A stretch of 64,000 bases of DNA from Anaerococcus senegalensis JC48 (GTDB lineage: Bacteria; Bacillota; Clostridia; Tissierellales; Peptoniphilaceae): NCBI RefSeq assembly GCF_000321005.1, contig NZ_HE578907.1, positions 320,873 to 384,872 of the forward strand. The letters run 5' to 3'. A model generated the notes under the pieces. The model searched no databases. It saw only the letters and a program-made list of their open reading frames with translations, and was not told the DNA's origin. Both the position numbers and the translations under genes were made by a program. This document shows, piece after piece, positions 39,541 through 48,319 of the stretch (positions are counted from its first letter, which is position 1; the number at the start of each line of letters is the position of its first letter).

Positions 39541-40932
39541 ATGTTAAAAAATATAATACTTGCAGCTGGAGAAGGTACTAGGATGAAATCTAATACCTCT
39601 AAAGTTATGACTAAAATTTTAAATAGAGAACTTATCACATATATAGTTGATGCTTGTTCATTCGAAAATTCTAACACTATAATAATTGGTGGAAAAAATA
39701 AAAGTTTATTAGAAGAAAAATTTCCCGAACTTGAAATAAAGGAACAAAAAATTGGGGATGATTTTCCATATGGTACAGCTTATGCAGTAAGTATGGCAAT
39801 AGACTTAATTGAAGATAATGATGATTGTCTTATTTTAAACGGTGATATTCCACTTATAACAAAAAAATCTTTAGAGGATTTTATTAAATTTCATAAAGAA
39901 AATGATAATAATCTTACTGTTATGTCTACAAAAATAGAAAATCCTACAGGATATGGAAGGATAATTAGGAAAAATGATAAGTTTCAAAAGATTGTAGAAG
40001 AAAAAGATGCAAATATAGATGAGAAAAAAGTCAATGAAATAAATGTTGGAATCTATGCATTTAAGGGAAAAGATTTAAAAGAATCTTTGAAAAAAATTGA
40101 TACAAATAATAGTTCTAATGAATACTATTTAACAGATTGTATTGAAATTTTAAACAAAGATGGTAAGAAAGTTGAATCTTTTGTAGCTTGTGATCCTGAT
40201 CAATTTTATGGTATTAATAATAAAAAAGAATTAGCTTATGCAGCTAAATTATTAAGAGAAAGAATTAACGAATACCATATGTTAAATGGTGTAATTATAG
40301 AAAATCCTAGTATAGTAAATATTGAAAAAGATGTTAAAATTGGTAAAGATACTATAATCTCAGGGCCTTGTAAAATTTTAGGTGATACAGAAATAGGAGA
40401 AAATTGTATAATTGAAGGATCTTCTAGAATTGAAGATTCTATAATTAAAAATAATGTTAAAATAGATAATTCTGTAATTGAAAAATCTTTTGTTGATCTA
40501 GGCACTGATATAGGTCCATTTTCACATTTAAGACCTAAAGCAAAATTAGGAAAAAATGTTCATATTGGAAATTTTGTTGAAGTTAAAAATGCTAATGTTG
40601 ATGAAGGTACAAAAGCTGGACATCTTGCATATATAGGAGATGCTGATTTAGGTAAAGATATAAATGTTGGATGTGGAGTTATTTTTGTAAACTATGATGG
40701 TAAATTTAAACATAGATCAAATGTAGAGGATGGAGCATTTATAGGTTCAAATTCTAATTTAGTGGCACCAGTTCATGTAAAAAAAGAAGGGTATATTGCT
40801 GCAGGATCTACAATTACAAATGATGTAGATGAGGGAGTTCTTTCAATTGAAAGAGCAGAGCAAAAAAATATATCTGGTTATGTAGAAAAAAAGAAAAAAA
40901 GAGATTTAGAAAAATTAAAGGAGCAAAAATAA
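39541..40932 (+). CDS. glmU: bifunctional UDP-N-acetylglucosamine pyrophosphorylase/glucosamine-1-phosphate N-acetyltransferase
   Basis: GlmU (463 residues) makes UDP-GlcNAc for the cell wall. The uridyltransferase half (about 1-230) starts with ILAAGEGTRMKSNTSK and includes LILNGDIPL and FPYGTAYA. The acetyltransferase half (about 250-463) is a left-handed beta-helix of hexapeptide repeats, ending with FSHLRPKAKLG, HIGNFVEVKNA and GAFIGSNSNLVAPVHV. A GGAG site precedes the ATG. It begins ten bases after deoD, and prs follows after one base. Confidence 0.96.
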   Translation: MLKNIILAAGEGTRMKSNTSKVMTKILNRELITYIVDACSFENSNTIIIGGKNKSLLEEKFPELEIKEQKIGDDFPYGTAYAVSMAIDLIEDNDDCLILNGDIPLITKKSLEDFIKFHKENDNNLTVMSTKIENPTGYGRIIRKNDKFQKIVEEKDANIDEKKVNEINVGIYAFKGKDLKESLKKIDTNNSSNEYYLTDCIEILNKDGKKVESFVACDPDQFYGINNKKELAYAAKLLRERINEYHMLNGVIIENPSIVNIEKDVKIGKDTIISGPCKILGDTEIGENCIIEGSSRIEDSIIKNNVKIDNSVIEKSFVDLGTDIGPFSHLRPKAKLGKNVHIGNFVEVKNANVDEGTKAGHLAYIGDADLGKDINVGCGVIFVNYDGKFKHRSNVEDGAFIGSNSNLVAPVHVKKEGYIAAGSTITNDVDEGVLSIERAEQKNISGYVEKKKKRDLEKLKEQK

Positions 40933-40933
40933 A

Positions 40934-41935
40934 ATGAGTGAATGTAGAGATTCATCACATATTGATAGGGGAGAAATTATTAATAGGGGAGAAATGATAT
41001 TATTTTCTGGAAATTCTAACCCAGAATTGGCACAAGCAGTTGCAAGTTCATTGGGACTTGAATTAGGAAAAGTAGAAGTTAAAAAATTTGCTGATAGTGA
41101 AATTAATATAAAAATAAATGAAGCTGTTAGAGGTAAAGACGTTTATATTATCCAACCGACTTCATATCCAACAAATGATAATTTAATGGAATTACTTATT
41201 ATGACAGATGCTTGTAGAAGGGCTTCTGCAAAATATGTAAATGTTGTTGTCCCATATTATGGATATGCAAGACAAGATAGAAAAACAAGAGGTAGAGAGC
41301 CTATTAGTGCTAAACTTGTTGCAAACTTGATTGCGGTTTCAGGAGCAGATCGAGTTATCACCATGGATCTTCATGCTGGACAAATACAAGGATATTTTGA
41401 TATACCTGTAGATCATTTTTCAGCTGTAAAACTACTTTCATCTCATTTTAAAGAAGCATTTAATAATCCTGATGAGTATGTTGTAGTAAGTCCAGATTTA
41501 GGTGGTGTGACTAGAGCAAGAAACTTTGCTGATTCTTTAAAATTAACCATTGCAATAATTGAAAAAAGACGCCCAAGACCAAATGTTTCTGAGGTTATGA
41601 ATGTTATTGGAGATTTTGAAGGTAAACATTGTATCTTAGTTGATGATATGATTGATACAGCAGGAACAATTTGTAATGCAGCAAACTATTTAAAAGAACA
41701 TGGTGCAAAAGATGTTTCAATTGCTGCAACTCATGGTGTGTTAAGTTCAAATGCTTGTGAAAAATTAGAAAATTCATGTGTAAAAGAAGTAGTAATTACT
41801 GATACAATAAAATTACCTGAAGAAAAGAAAATAAAAAAAATAAAACAAATGTCCATTGCTCCATTATTGGCAGAAGCCATCAATAGAATTAATACAAATG
41901 AATCAATAAGTGGTTTATTTGATGATGAGAAATAA
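40934..41935 (+). CDS. prs: ribose-phosphate pyrophosphokinase (PRPP synthetase)
   Basis: Prs makes PRPP from ribose 5-phosphate and ATP, supplying PyrE and purine synthesis. ILFSGNSNPELAQAVA, the YYGYARQDRKTRGREP ATP loop, TMDLHAGQIQGYFDIP and the PRPP loop VDDMIDTAGTI are all present. From the first ATG (AAAGGAG upstream) the protein has 333 residues with a 20-residue extension that relatives lack. An internal ATG at 40994, with AGGGGAG just before it, gives the normal start MILFSGNSN. The extension arises from an 18-base tandem repeat (40965-40998), so both starts may be used. Confidence 0.94.
   Translation: MSECRDSSHIDRGEIINRGEMILFSGNSNPELAQAVASSLGLELGKVEVKKFADSEINIKINEAVRGKDVYIIQPTSYPTNDNLMELLIMTDACRRASAKYVNVVVPYYGYARQDRKTRGREPISAKLVANLIAVSGADRVITMDLHAGQIQGYFDIPVDHFSAVKLLSSHFKEAFNNPDEYVVVSPDLGGVTRARNFADSLKLTIAIIEKRRPRPNVSEVMNVIGDFEGKHCILVDDMIDTAGTICNAANYLKEHGAKDVSIAATHGVLSSNACEKLENSCVKEVVITDTIKLPEEKKIKKIKQMSIAPLLAEAINRINTNESISGLFDDEK
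40965..40998 (+). repeat. 18-base-period tandem duplication at the prs start
   Basis: ATAGGGGAGAAATTAT (40965-40980) recurs as ATAGGGGAGAAATGAT (40983-40998), with 15 of 16 bases identical and an in-frame period of six codons (DRGEII, NRGEMI). The second copy contains a ribosome-binding-like AGGGGAG followed by ATG. Confidence 0.75.
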
Positions 41936-41938
41936 TAT

Positions 41939-42523
41939 ATGTATTATATTGTAGGATTAGGCAATCCTGGATTGAAATATGAGAATACAAGACATAATGC
42001 TGGATTTATAACAATTGATTATTTAGCAAGAAAATATGATATAGATGTAAGAAAAATTAAATTCAAATCTTTAATTGGCCAGGGAGTAATTTCTGGCCAA
42101 AAAATTATGCTCGTAAAACCTCAAACATATATGAATAATTCAGGAGAAGCATTAAGAGAAATATTTAACTATTTTGATTTTGATCACGATAAATTAATTG
42201 TCATTTTTGATGACATCGATATTGATTTTGGTTCAATTAGGATAAGAAAAAAAGGATCAGCTGGTACTCATAATGGAATGAAATCAATTATTTATAATTT
42301 AAATTTTGATGATTTTCCAAGAATAAAAGTATCAGTTGGCAAAAAACCAGAATATATGGATTTGGCTAATTTTGTTTTAAGTGGATTTTCTAAAGAAGAA
42401 GCAAAAATTATTGAAGATGAAGTTATCTTAGCTGGTGATGCTATCAAAATGATAATAGAAGAAGGTATAGAAAAAGCAATGAGTATATATAATTCAAAAA
42501 GGTTAGTTGAAAATAATGAGTAA
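41939..42523 (+). CDS. pth: peptidyl-tRNA hydrolase
   Basis: Pth (194 residues) releases peptides from prematurely dropped peptidyl-tRNA. The active-site region VGLGNPGLKYENTRHNAGF with the catalytic histidine, VKPQTYMNNSGEAL, and IFDDIDIDFGSIRIRKKGSAGTHNGMKSI are all typical. It lies between prs and mfd, as in B. subtilis (where it is spoVC). The start has only a weak ribosome binding site. It overlaps the mfd start by eight bases. Confidence 0.96.
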   Translation: MYYIVGLGNPGLKYENTRHNAGFITIDYLARKYDIDVRKIKFKSLIGQGVISGQKIMLVKPQTYMNNSGEALREIFNYFDFDHDKLIVIFDDIDIDFGSIRIRKKGSAGTHNGMKSIIYNLNFDDFPRIKVSVGKKPEYMDLANFVLSGFSKEEAKIIEDEVILAGDAIKMIIEEGIEKAMSIYNSKRLVENNE

Positions 42524-45500
42524 TCTTATAGATGAAATTTATAATATAAGTCAAGTAAAAGATATAATTGAAAATTATAAAAAAATTTCACCTGTATTTC
42601 TACATGGATTAACTGACCAAAGTAAATCACACGTATTTGCAACAATATATAAAAAAATAAATAAACCTATAGTAATTATTTGTGAAGATGAAAAAAATGC
42701 ACAAAATATGTGTGAAGATATAAATTCCTTAGTTGAGGATAAGTGTTTATATTTGCCTTCTACAGAAATAAATTTCTATAATATAAAAAACTTAGAAAAA
42801 AATAATCAAATTAATCGACTTGAAGTATTAACAAAAATCATAAATAAAGATAATCTTATAATAACTACAACTTTAGATGCTTTAAGAAATAAATTAACAA
42901 CAAAAGAAATATTTGAAAAAAAATCTTTTAAAATAAATATTGATGATGAAATTGAAATTAAAGAACTAAAAAATGATTTTATAGAATTAAATTATGAATT
43001 CACAAAATTGGTTGAATCAAAAGGAGAATTTTCTATTAGAGGATCTATAATTGATTTTTGGCCAATTGAATATGAAAATCCAATAAGAATTGAATTATTT
43101 GATACAGAAATAGATTCAATTAGATTTTTTGATAAAGATAGCCAAAGATCTTTAGGAAATATAAATGAAATTTTGGTAAGACCAAGTAAAGAATTAATTT
43201 ATGAAAAATCTGATTATGAGAATACTATAAAATTGATTAATAAAGAAATAGATAATATATCTAATAATCTAGGTCTTAATAAATTAAAAGATAAATATAA
43301 TCAAATAATATCATACTTAAAAGATAGCTTATATATAGCTAATGATGATTTAATTACTCCATATAGAATCGATAATTACAGTAGTTTTTTTGATTATATT
43401 GATGAAGATTCAATTTTCATTTTTCAAGATCTTAATAGAGCAATAGAAAATTTTAAGAATATTAGAGACAAATTTAATTTAGATTTAACAAATCAAATTG
43501 AAAGTGGTGAAGTTTTTTCAAGTTTTAAAAATATAAAAATTGATTTCAATAAAATACTTACAAATATAAAATCTTATCCTGTTATAAATTCTTCTAGTTT
43601 ATTAAAAAATAACGAAATTATAAAAGCGAAGAAAATAATTGAATTAAAATCAATAGAGCAAGAAAACTTCAATAAGAATGTAAATTATTTTGTAGATACA
43701 ATTAAAAATATTTTAAAAAATAAAGAAAAGGCTTATATTTTTACATCTGACAAAAAATCTTTTGAAAATATAAAAAATATTTTTGATGAAAATAATATTT
43801 TTAATTATTCAACAGAATTTGAAGATAATGATAATAAAAAGGATCTTATATTAACCGATAAAAATTTGTCTACTGGTTATATTTTTACTGATTATAAAGT
43901 AAATGTATTCTCTTATAAAGATATTTTTGGAAAAGAAAAACATAATTATAAGAAAAAAAGAAAAAAAGCTCTAAATGCTAGAGACATAATTAATTATTCA
44001 GACATAGAAATTGGTGATTATGTCGTTCATGAAAATAATGGAATAGGTATATATAAGGGAATAACACAAATTGAAGTAAACAATACGAAAAAGGATTATT
44101 TTGTTATAGAATACCAAGGGAATGATAAAGTTTTTGTGCCTATTGATCAAATGGAATTGGTAAGCAAATATATTGGAAATAAGGGTGATAAGCCTAAAGT
44201 TTCATCATTGGGTAGCAATCAATGGAAAAAAGCTAAGCAAAGAGCAAAAAAAGCAGTTGATGAGATAGCTGATGATCTTGTTGAGCTTTATGCCAAAAGA
44301 TCAAAAGCTAAAGGACATGCTTTTAGTAAAGATACTACATGGCAAAATGAATTTGAAGATTCTTTTATCTACGAAGAGACTGATAGTCAATTAAGATCAA
44401 TAAAAGAAATAAAATCTGATATGGAAGATATAAAGCCTATGGATAGGTTGTTGTGTGGGGATGTAGGTTATGGAAAAACTGAGGTAGCTTTAAGAGCTGC
44501 TTTTAAAGCAGTAATGGATGGTTATCAGGTTTGTTTTTTAGTACCTACAACTATTCTAGCTCGTCAACATTTTAAAACTATGCAAGAAAGATTTAAAGAT
44601 TTTCCCATTGATTGTGCAATGTTATCAAGATTTGTAAGTAAAAAAGATCAAGATAAATATATTCATAATTTAAAATCTGGAAAAGTTGATATAATTGTTG
44701 GAACTCATAGATTATTATCAAAAGATATAAAGTTTAAAAAATTAGGTCTATTAATTATAGATGAAGAACAAAGATTTGGAGTAAGACATAAGGATAAATT
44801 AAAGAAATTAAAAGAAAATATAGATGTTTTAACCTTATCTGCAACGCCTATTCCTAGAACATTACAAATGTCTTTAACTGGCATTAGAGATATGTCTACA
44901 CTCGATGAACCACCTCAAAGAAGACTACCAGTTAATACTTACGTATTAGAGTACGATTTTTCAATTATCAAAAGAGCTATTGAAAAAGAGCTTGATAGAA
45001 ATGGACAAGTTTATTTTGTATATAATAGGGTTTATAATATAGAAAAAATATATAATCATCTTAAATTATTAACTCCAAAAGCTAAAATTGAGATTGCTCA
45101 TGGACAGATGTCTGCGAAGAGTCTAGAAAAAATTATGGAAGATTTTGTTAATGGTGAAATTGATATATTGCTTGCTACTACAATAATTGAAACTGGTATG
45201 GATATACAAAATGTAAACACAATTATAGTTTATGATTCTGACATGATGGGACTTGGCCAACTTTATCAATTAAAAGGTAGAATAGGTCGTTCGTCAAGAT
45301 CATCTTATGCATATTTTACTTATGCCAAAGGTAAAGTTTTAACTGAAATAGGTGAAAAGCGTCTAAAATCTATAAAAGATTTTTCTGATTTTGGTAGTGG
45401 TTATAAGATTGCTATGAGAGACTTAGAGCTTAGAGGTGCCGGAAATATTTTAGGAGAAAGTCAAAGTGGTCAAGTAGAAGCAATAGGATACGATTTATAT

Positions 45501-46010
45501 GTAAAATTTTTGCAACAAGCTGTTGATAAGGCTAGTGGAAAAGATATTGATTCACTTAATTTTAATGATGTTTATATAGATCTAAAGGTTAATGCATTTA
45601 TACCTGAATCTTATATTGAAGATCCTAGCCAAAAAATTCAAATCTATAAAAGAATATCTAGCATAGAAAATTTGGATGATTATAGTATATTAGTTGAGGA
45701 TTTAATTGATAGATATGGAGATATTCCTATTATGGTTGATAACATTATGTATGTATCATTAATTAAATCTTTGGCAGATAAGTTAGGATTTGAAGATATT
45801 AGAGAAATTAAAAATGAAGTAAAAATTTCCTATAAAGATAAAAGTAAATTTTCTTTCGAAGAATTATCTCGTATCAATGAAGATTATAATGGGGAATTAG
45901 CTTTTGACTTATCCGAAAATCCATCATTTAAATTACCTAATAAAAGTACAAAATTGCTAGATTGTTACGAATTATTAAAAGTTATTAAAAATATTAAGGA
46001 GACAAAATGA
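42516..46010 (+). CDS. mfd: transcription-repair coupling factor Mfd
   Basis: Mfd (1164 residues) removes RNA polymerase stalled at DNA lesions and recruits UvrA. The N-terminal UvrB-homology region (about 1-330) contains GSIIDFWP. A CarD-like RNA-polymerase-binding domain lies near 490-560 (IGDYVVHENNGIGIYKGI). The RecG-like translocase follows, with Walker A GDVGYGKTE near 648, DEEQ near 749 and QLKGRIGRSSRSSYAYF. The TRCF C-terminal domain ends the protein. An upstream TTG at 42507 is in frame, but the ATG at 42516 is preferred. It overlaps the end of pth and prsA starts in its stop codon. Confidence 0.95.
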   Translation: MSNLIDEIYNISQVKDIIENYKKISPVFLHGLTDQSKSHVFATIYKKINKPIVIICEDEKNAQNMCEDINSLVEDKCLYLPSTEINFYNIKNLEKNNQINRLEVLTKIINKDNLIITTTLDALRNKLTTKEIFEKKSFKINIDDEIEIKELKNDFIELNYEFTKLVESKGEFSIRGSIIDFWPIEYENPIRIELFDTEIDSIRFFDKDSQRSLGNINEILVRPSKELIYEKSDYENTIKLINKEIDNISNNLGLNKLKDKYNQIISYLKDSLYIANDDLITPYRIDNYSSFFDYIDEDSIFIFQDLNRAIENFKNIRDKFNLDLTNQIESGEVFSSFKNIKIDFNKILTNIKSYPVINSSSLLKNNEIIKAKKIIELKSIEQENFNKNVNYFVDTIKNILKNKEKAYIFTSDKKSFENIKNIFDENNIFNYSTEFEDNDNKKDLILTDKNLSTGYIFTDYKVNVFSYKDIFGKEKHNYKKKRKKALNARDIINYSDIEIGDYVVHENNGIGIYKGITQIEVNNTKKDYFVIEYQGNDKVFVPIDQMELVSKYIGNKGDKPKVSSLGSNQWKKAKQRAKKAVDEIADDLVELYAKRSKAKGHAFSKDTTWQNEFEDSFIYEETDSQLRSIKEIKSDMEDIKPMDRLLCGDVGYGKTEVALRAAFKAVMDGYQVCFLVPTTILARQHFKTMQERFKDFPIDCAMLSRFVSKKDQDKYIHNLKSGKVDIIVGTHRLLSKDIKFKKLGLLIIDEEQRFGVRHKDKLKKLKENIDVLTLSATPIPRTLQMSLTGIRDMSTLDEPPQRRLPVNTYVLEYDFSIIKRAIEKELDRNGQVYFVYNRVYNIEKIYNHLKLLTPKAKIEIAHGQMSAKSLEKIMEDFVNGEIDILLATTIIETGMDIQNVNTIIVYDSDMMGLGQLYQLKGRIGRSSRSSYAYFTYAKGKVLTEIGEKRLKSIKDFSDFGSGYKIAMRDLELRGAGNILGESQSGQVEAIGYDLYVKFLQQAVDKASGKDIDSLNFNDVYIDLKVNAFIPESYIEDPSQKIQIYKRISSIENLDDYSILVEDLIDRYGDIPIMVDNIMYVSLIKSLADKLGFEDIREIKNEVKISYKDKSKFSFEELSRINEDYNGELAFDLSENPSFKLPNKSTKLLDCYELLKVIKNIKETK

Positions 46011-47032
46011 ATAAAAAAATAATAGCCTTAGTTTTAGCTACAAGCTTTTTATTTAGTGCATGTGCTAATGATAAAGCTAAGGATAAAAAAGAAAATGGTT
46101 CAAATGAAACTCAAACAAGTGAATCTGCTAAGGAAGAAAATCTACCAGATGATGCAGTAGCAATTGTAGGTGGAGATAAGATTACAAAAGATTCTTATAA
46201 AGATGAGATGAGTTTTTATTCAGCTATGCTTGCTAGTCAACAACAACTAAAACCTTCAATTGTTCAAATGCTAGTTCAAGATAAACTTATAGCAGATGAT
46301 ATGAAAAAGAATAATGTAAAAGTTGATGATAAAGAATTAGATGATAAATTTTTACAATATATACAACAATTTGGTGGTCAAGAAAAATTTGATAAAATGC
46401 TTGAAGATTATAATATGAGCAGTGATAAATTTAAAGAAACAATAAAAAAAGATCAAATTTACCAAAAACATAGAGATTGGTTTGAGAAAAAACATCCTGT
46501 AAGTGATAAAGATGCTAAGAAATATTTTGATCAACATAAAGAGACACTAGCACAAGTTAAAGCAAGCCATATTTTAGTAGCTGATGAAAATACTGCTAAC
46601 GAAGTTAAGAAAAAAATAGATGATGGTGCAGATTTTGCTGAGCTTGCAAAAGAATATTCTAAAGATACTGCAAACTCAAATAAAGGTGGAGATTTAGGAT
46701 ATTTTACAAAAGATAAGATGGTTAAAGAATTTGCAGATAAAGCATTTAGCATGAAAAAAGGTGAAGTTTCAGAACCTGTAAAAACTTCATATGGTTATCA
46801 TATAATAAAAGTTGATGATAAGAAAGATACTGCAGATTCTTTAAAAGATGATATATCAAAAGCATTAAATGATAAGAAGTATTCTGATTATTTGACAAAA
46901 TTATTTAATAAAGCAAATGTAGTGACTGAAGATGGTCCTCAAAAGAAAGATCCAAAAAAGGATACAAAAACAACAGAACCAATTAATAATGAAAGTTCAA
47001 ACACAAAAGAAAATACTAATAGTAATAATTAG
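46007..47032 (+). CDS. prsA: PrsA-like foldase lipoprotein with parvulin domain
   Basis: This 341-residue lipoprotein helps exported proteins fold on the outer face of the membrane. The signal peptide ends in the lipobox LFSAC with Cys 19. An N-terminal SurA-like chaperone region (about 45-175) is followed by a parvulin domain (about 180-270): VKASHILVADE, FAELAKEYSKD, GGDLGYFTKDKMV and YGYHIIKV. A low-complexity Lys/Asp/Thr/Asn tail (about 305-341) is unusual. AAGGAG lies before the ATG, which overlaps the mfd stop (ATGA). A diverged paralogue follows. Confidence 0.92.
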   Translation: MNKKIIALVLATSFLFSACANDKAKDKKENGSNETQTSESAKEENLPDDAVAIVGGDKITKDSYKDEMSFYSAMLASQQQLKPSIVQMLVQDKLIADDMKKNNVKVDDKELDDKFLQYIQQFGGQEKFDKMLEDYNMSSDKFKETIKKDQIYQKHRDWFEKKHPVSDKDAKKYFDQHKETLAQVKASHILVADENTANEVKKKIDDGADFAELAKEYSKDTANSNKGGDLGYFTKDKMVKEFADKAFSMKKGEVSEPVKTSYGYHIIKVDDKKDTADSLKDDISKALNDKKYSDYLTKLFNKANVVTEDGPQKKDPKKDTKTTEPINNESSNTKENTNSNN

Positions 47033-47897
47033 TTTATTATGTTTTAATTTAGCATCTTGTTCAAAAAAAGTAGACAAAGATAATAGCGTAGCTCTTATAG
47101 ATAACGAAGTGATAACAAAAAAGCTTTATGAAAAAGAGCTAAGCTATTACCAAAAATTTTATATAAAAAAATATGGAGAAAATTTTTTAGACACGGATTC
47201 TAAGAAAGGTAATGCCAATTATAAAAAATTAGAAAAAAAGCTTTTGGATTCTTTGATTCAAGATCAAGTAATGCTCAATGATCTAAAAAAAAATAAAATA
47301 AAAATTAGCAAAAACGATTCACTTGAAATAATAGATGATTTAAGTAAGAAATCTCTAACAAAAGATTCTTTATTAGAAAATGTAAAATCATTTGGTGCTA
47401 GCCAAGATGAGTTTGATGAGATAACTTTTAGAGATTCTATAAGAAAAAAGCATAGGGAATATTTTTATAATAACAATAATATTAAAGATTCAGAAATTCT
47501 AGATTTTTTTAAGGAGAATGAGAGCTTACAAAAAAAATATAAATATGATTGCTTAATATTTGATGATGAGTCAGAAGCTATAAAAGTTCGATCTAATATA
47601 AAGAATTCACAAATGTTTAGGAAGTATTTAAATTCAAAAGTTAGAAATTTTGATGTTTATAGGTCAGATTTTGTCTATTGTGATAATCAAGTATTAAAGT
47701 TATCTTCTGTAAAAAAGACAGATCAAATAAGTAAGGTATTTAAATACAAAGACTCATATGTTATTTTGATGATAAATTCTATAAATAATAATAAAAGAGA
47801 TCTATTATTTGATGCTAAGAAAATTTATCTAGAAGATGAATATGAAAAGTATTTAAAAAAACTTATAAAAAACTCAAATATCAAGCTTTTTATTTGA
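46989..47897 (+). CDS. diverged PrsA-like lipoprotein with degenerate parvulin region
   Basis: This 302-residue lipoprotein has a signal peptide ending in LASC (Cys 24). The segment VALIDNEVITKKLYEKELSY and the following helices parallel the N-terminal chaperone part of the preceding PrsA. The region corresponding to the parvulin domain (about 195-285) keeps its general order (YDCLIFDDESEAIKVRSNI) but lacks the HIL and GGDLGYF motifs, so it is probably not an active isomerase. The ATG at 46989 is chosen because the signal peptide begins there. It overlaps prsA by 44 bases with no clear ribosome binding site, implying coupled and perhaps low-level translation. Confidence 0.82.
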   Translation: MKVQTQKKILIVIISLLCFNLASCSKKVDKDNSVALIDNEVITKKLYEKELSYYQKFYIKKYGENFLDTDSKKGNANYKKLEKKLLDSLIQDQVMLNDLKKNKIKISKNDSLEIIDDLSKKSLTKDSLLENVKSFGASQDEFDEITFRDSIRKKHREYFYNNNNIKDSEILDFFKENESLQKKYKYDCLIFDDESEAIKVRSNIKNSQMFRKYLNSKVRNFDVYRSDFVYCDNQVLKLSSVKKTDQISKVFKYKDSYVILMINSINNNKRDLLFDAKKIYLEDEYEKYLKKLIKNSNIKLFI

Positions 47898-47904
47898 TAA
47901 TTGC

Positions 47905-47933
47905 TTGAAATAAATAAAATTTATATGTATAAT
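47905..47933 (+). promoter_or_regulatory. promoter of hup
   Basis: TTGAAA (47905-47910) and TATAAT (47928-47933) are separated by 17 bases. The leader of about 48 bases ends in a strong AAGGAGG, as expected for an abundant protein. Confidence 0.8.
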
Positions 47934-47987
47934 CTAATTTAGAGTTAAGCAGAAAATAAGATAAAGATTGATTTATAAGGAGGATAT

Positions 47988-48269
47988 ATGAATAAATCAG
48001 AATTATTAGTTAATATCTCAGAAAAAAGTGGACTTAAAAAAGTTGAAGCAGAAAGAGCTTTAAATGCATTTATTGAAACAGTTACTGAATCTTTACAAAA
48101 AGAAGAAAAAGTTCAACTTGTAGGATTTGGAACATTTGAAACAAGAGACAGAAAAGCTAGAGAAGGAAGAAATCCTAGAAAACCTGATGAAGTAATCAAA
48201 ATACCAGCATCAAAAGCTCCAGTATTTAAAGCAGGAAAAACTCTTAAAGAAGCTGTTAATAATAAATAA
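47988..48269 (+). CDS. hup: DNA-binding protein HU
   Basis: HU (93 residues) is the histone-like protein that bends and compacts DNA. MNKSELLVNISEKSGLKK, VQLVGFGTFETRDRKAREGR and NPRKPDEVIKIPASKAP, with the intercalating Asn-Pro, are diagnostic. Its strong promoter, AAGGAGG site and terminator make it a single-gene unit, fitting high expression. Confidence 0.97.
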   Translation: MNKSELLVNISEKSGLKKVEAERALNAFIETVTESLQKEEKVQLVGFGTFETRDRKAREGRNPRKPDEVIKIPASKAPVFKAGKTLKEAVNNK

Positions 48270-48287
48270 TTTTTACTTATACATTTT

Positions 48288-48314
48288 AAAAGCCCAGCTA
48301 AGCTGGGCTTTTTT
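48288..48314. terminator. bidirectional terminator between hup and rqcH
   Basis: AAAAGCCCAGCT and AGCTGGGCTTTT are perfectly complementary, centred on one A, giving a GC-rich stem of about ten pairs. T runs follow on the plus strand and A-to-T on the minus strand, so it should serve both convergent genes. Confidence 0.93.
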
Positions 48315-48319
48315 GTATC

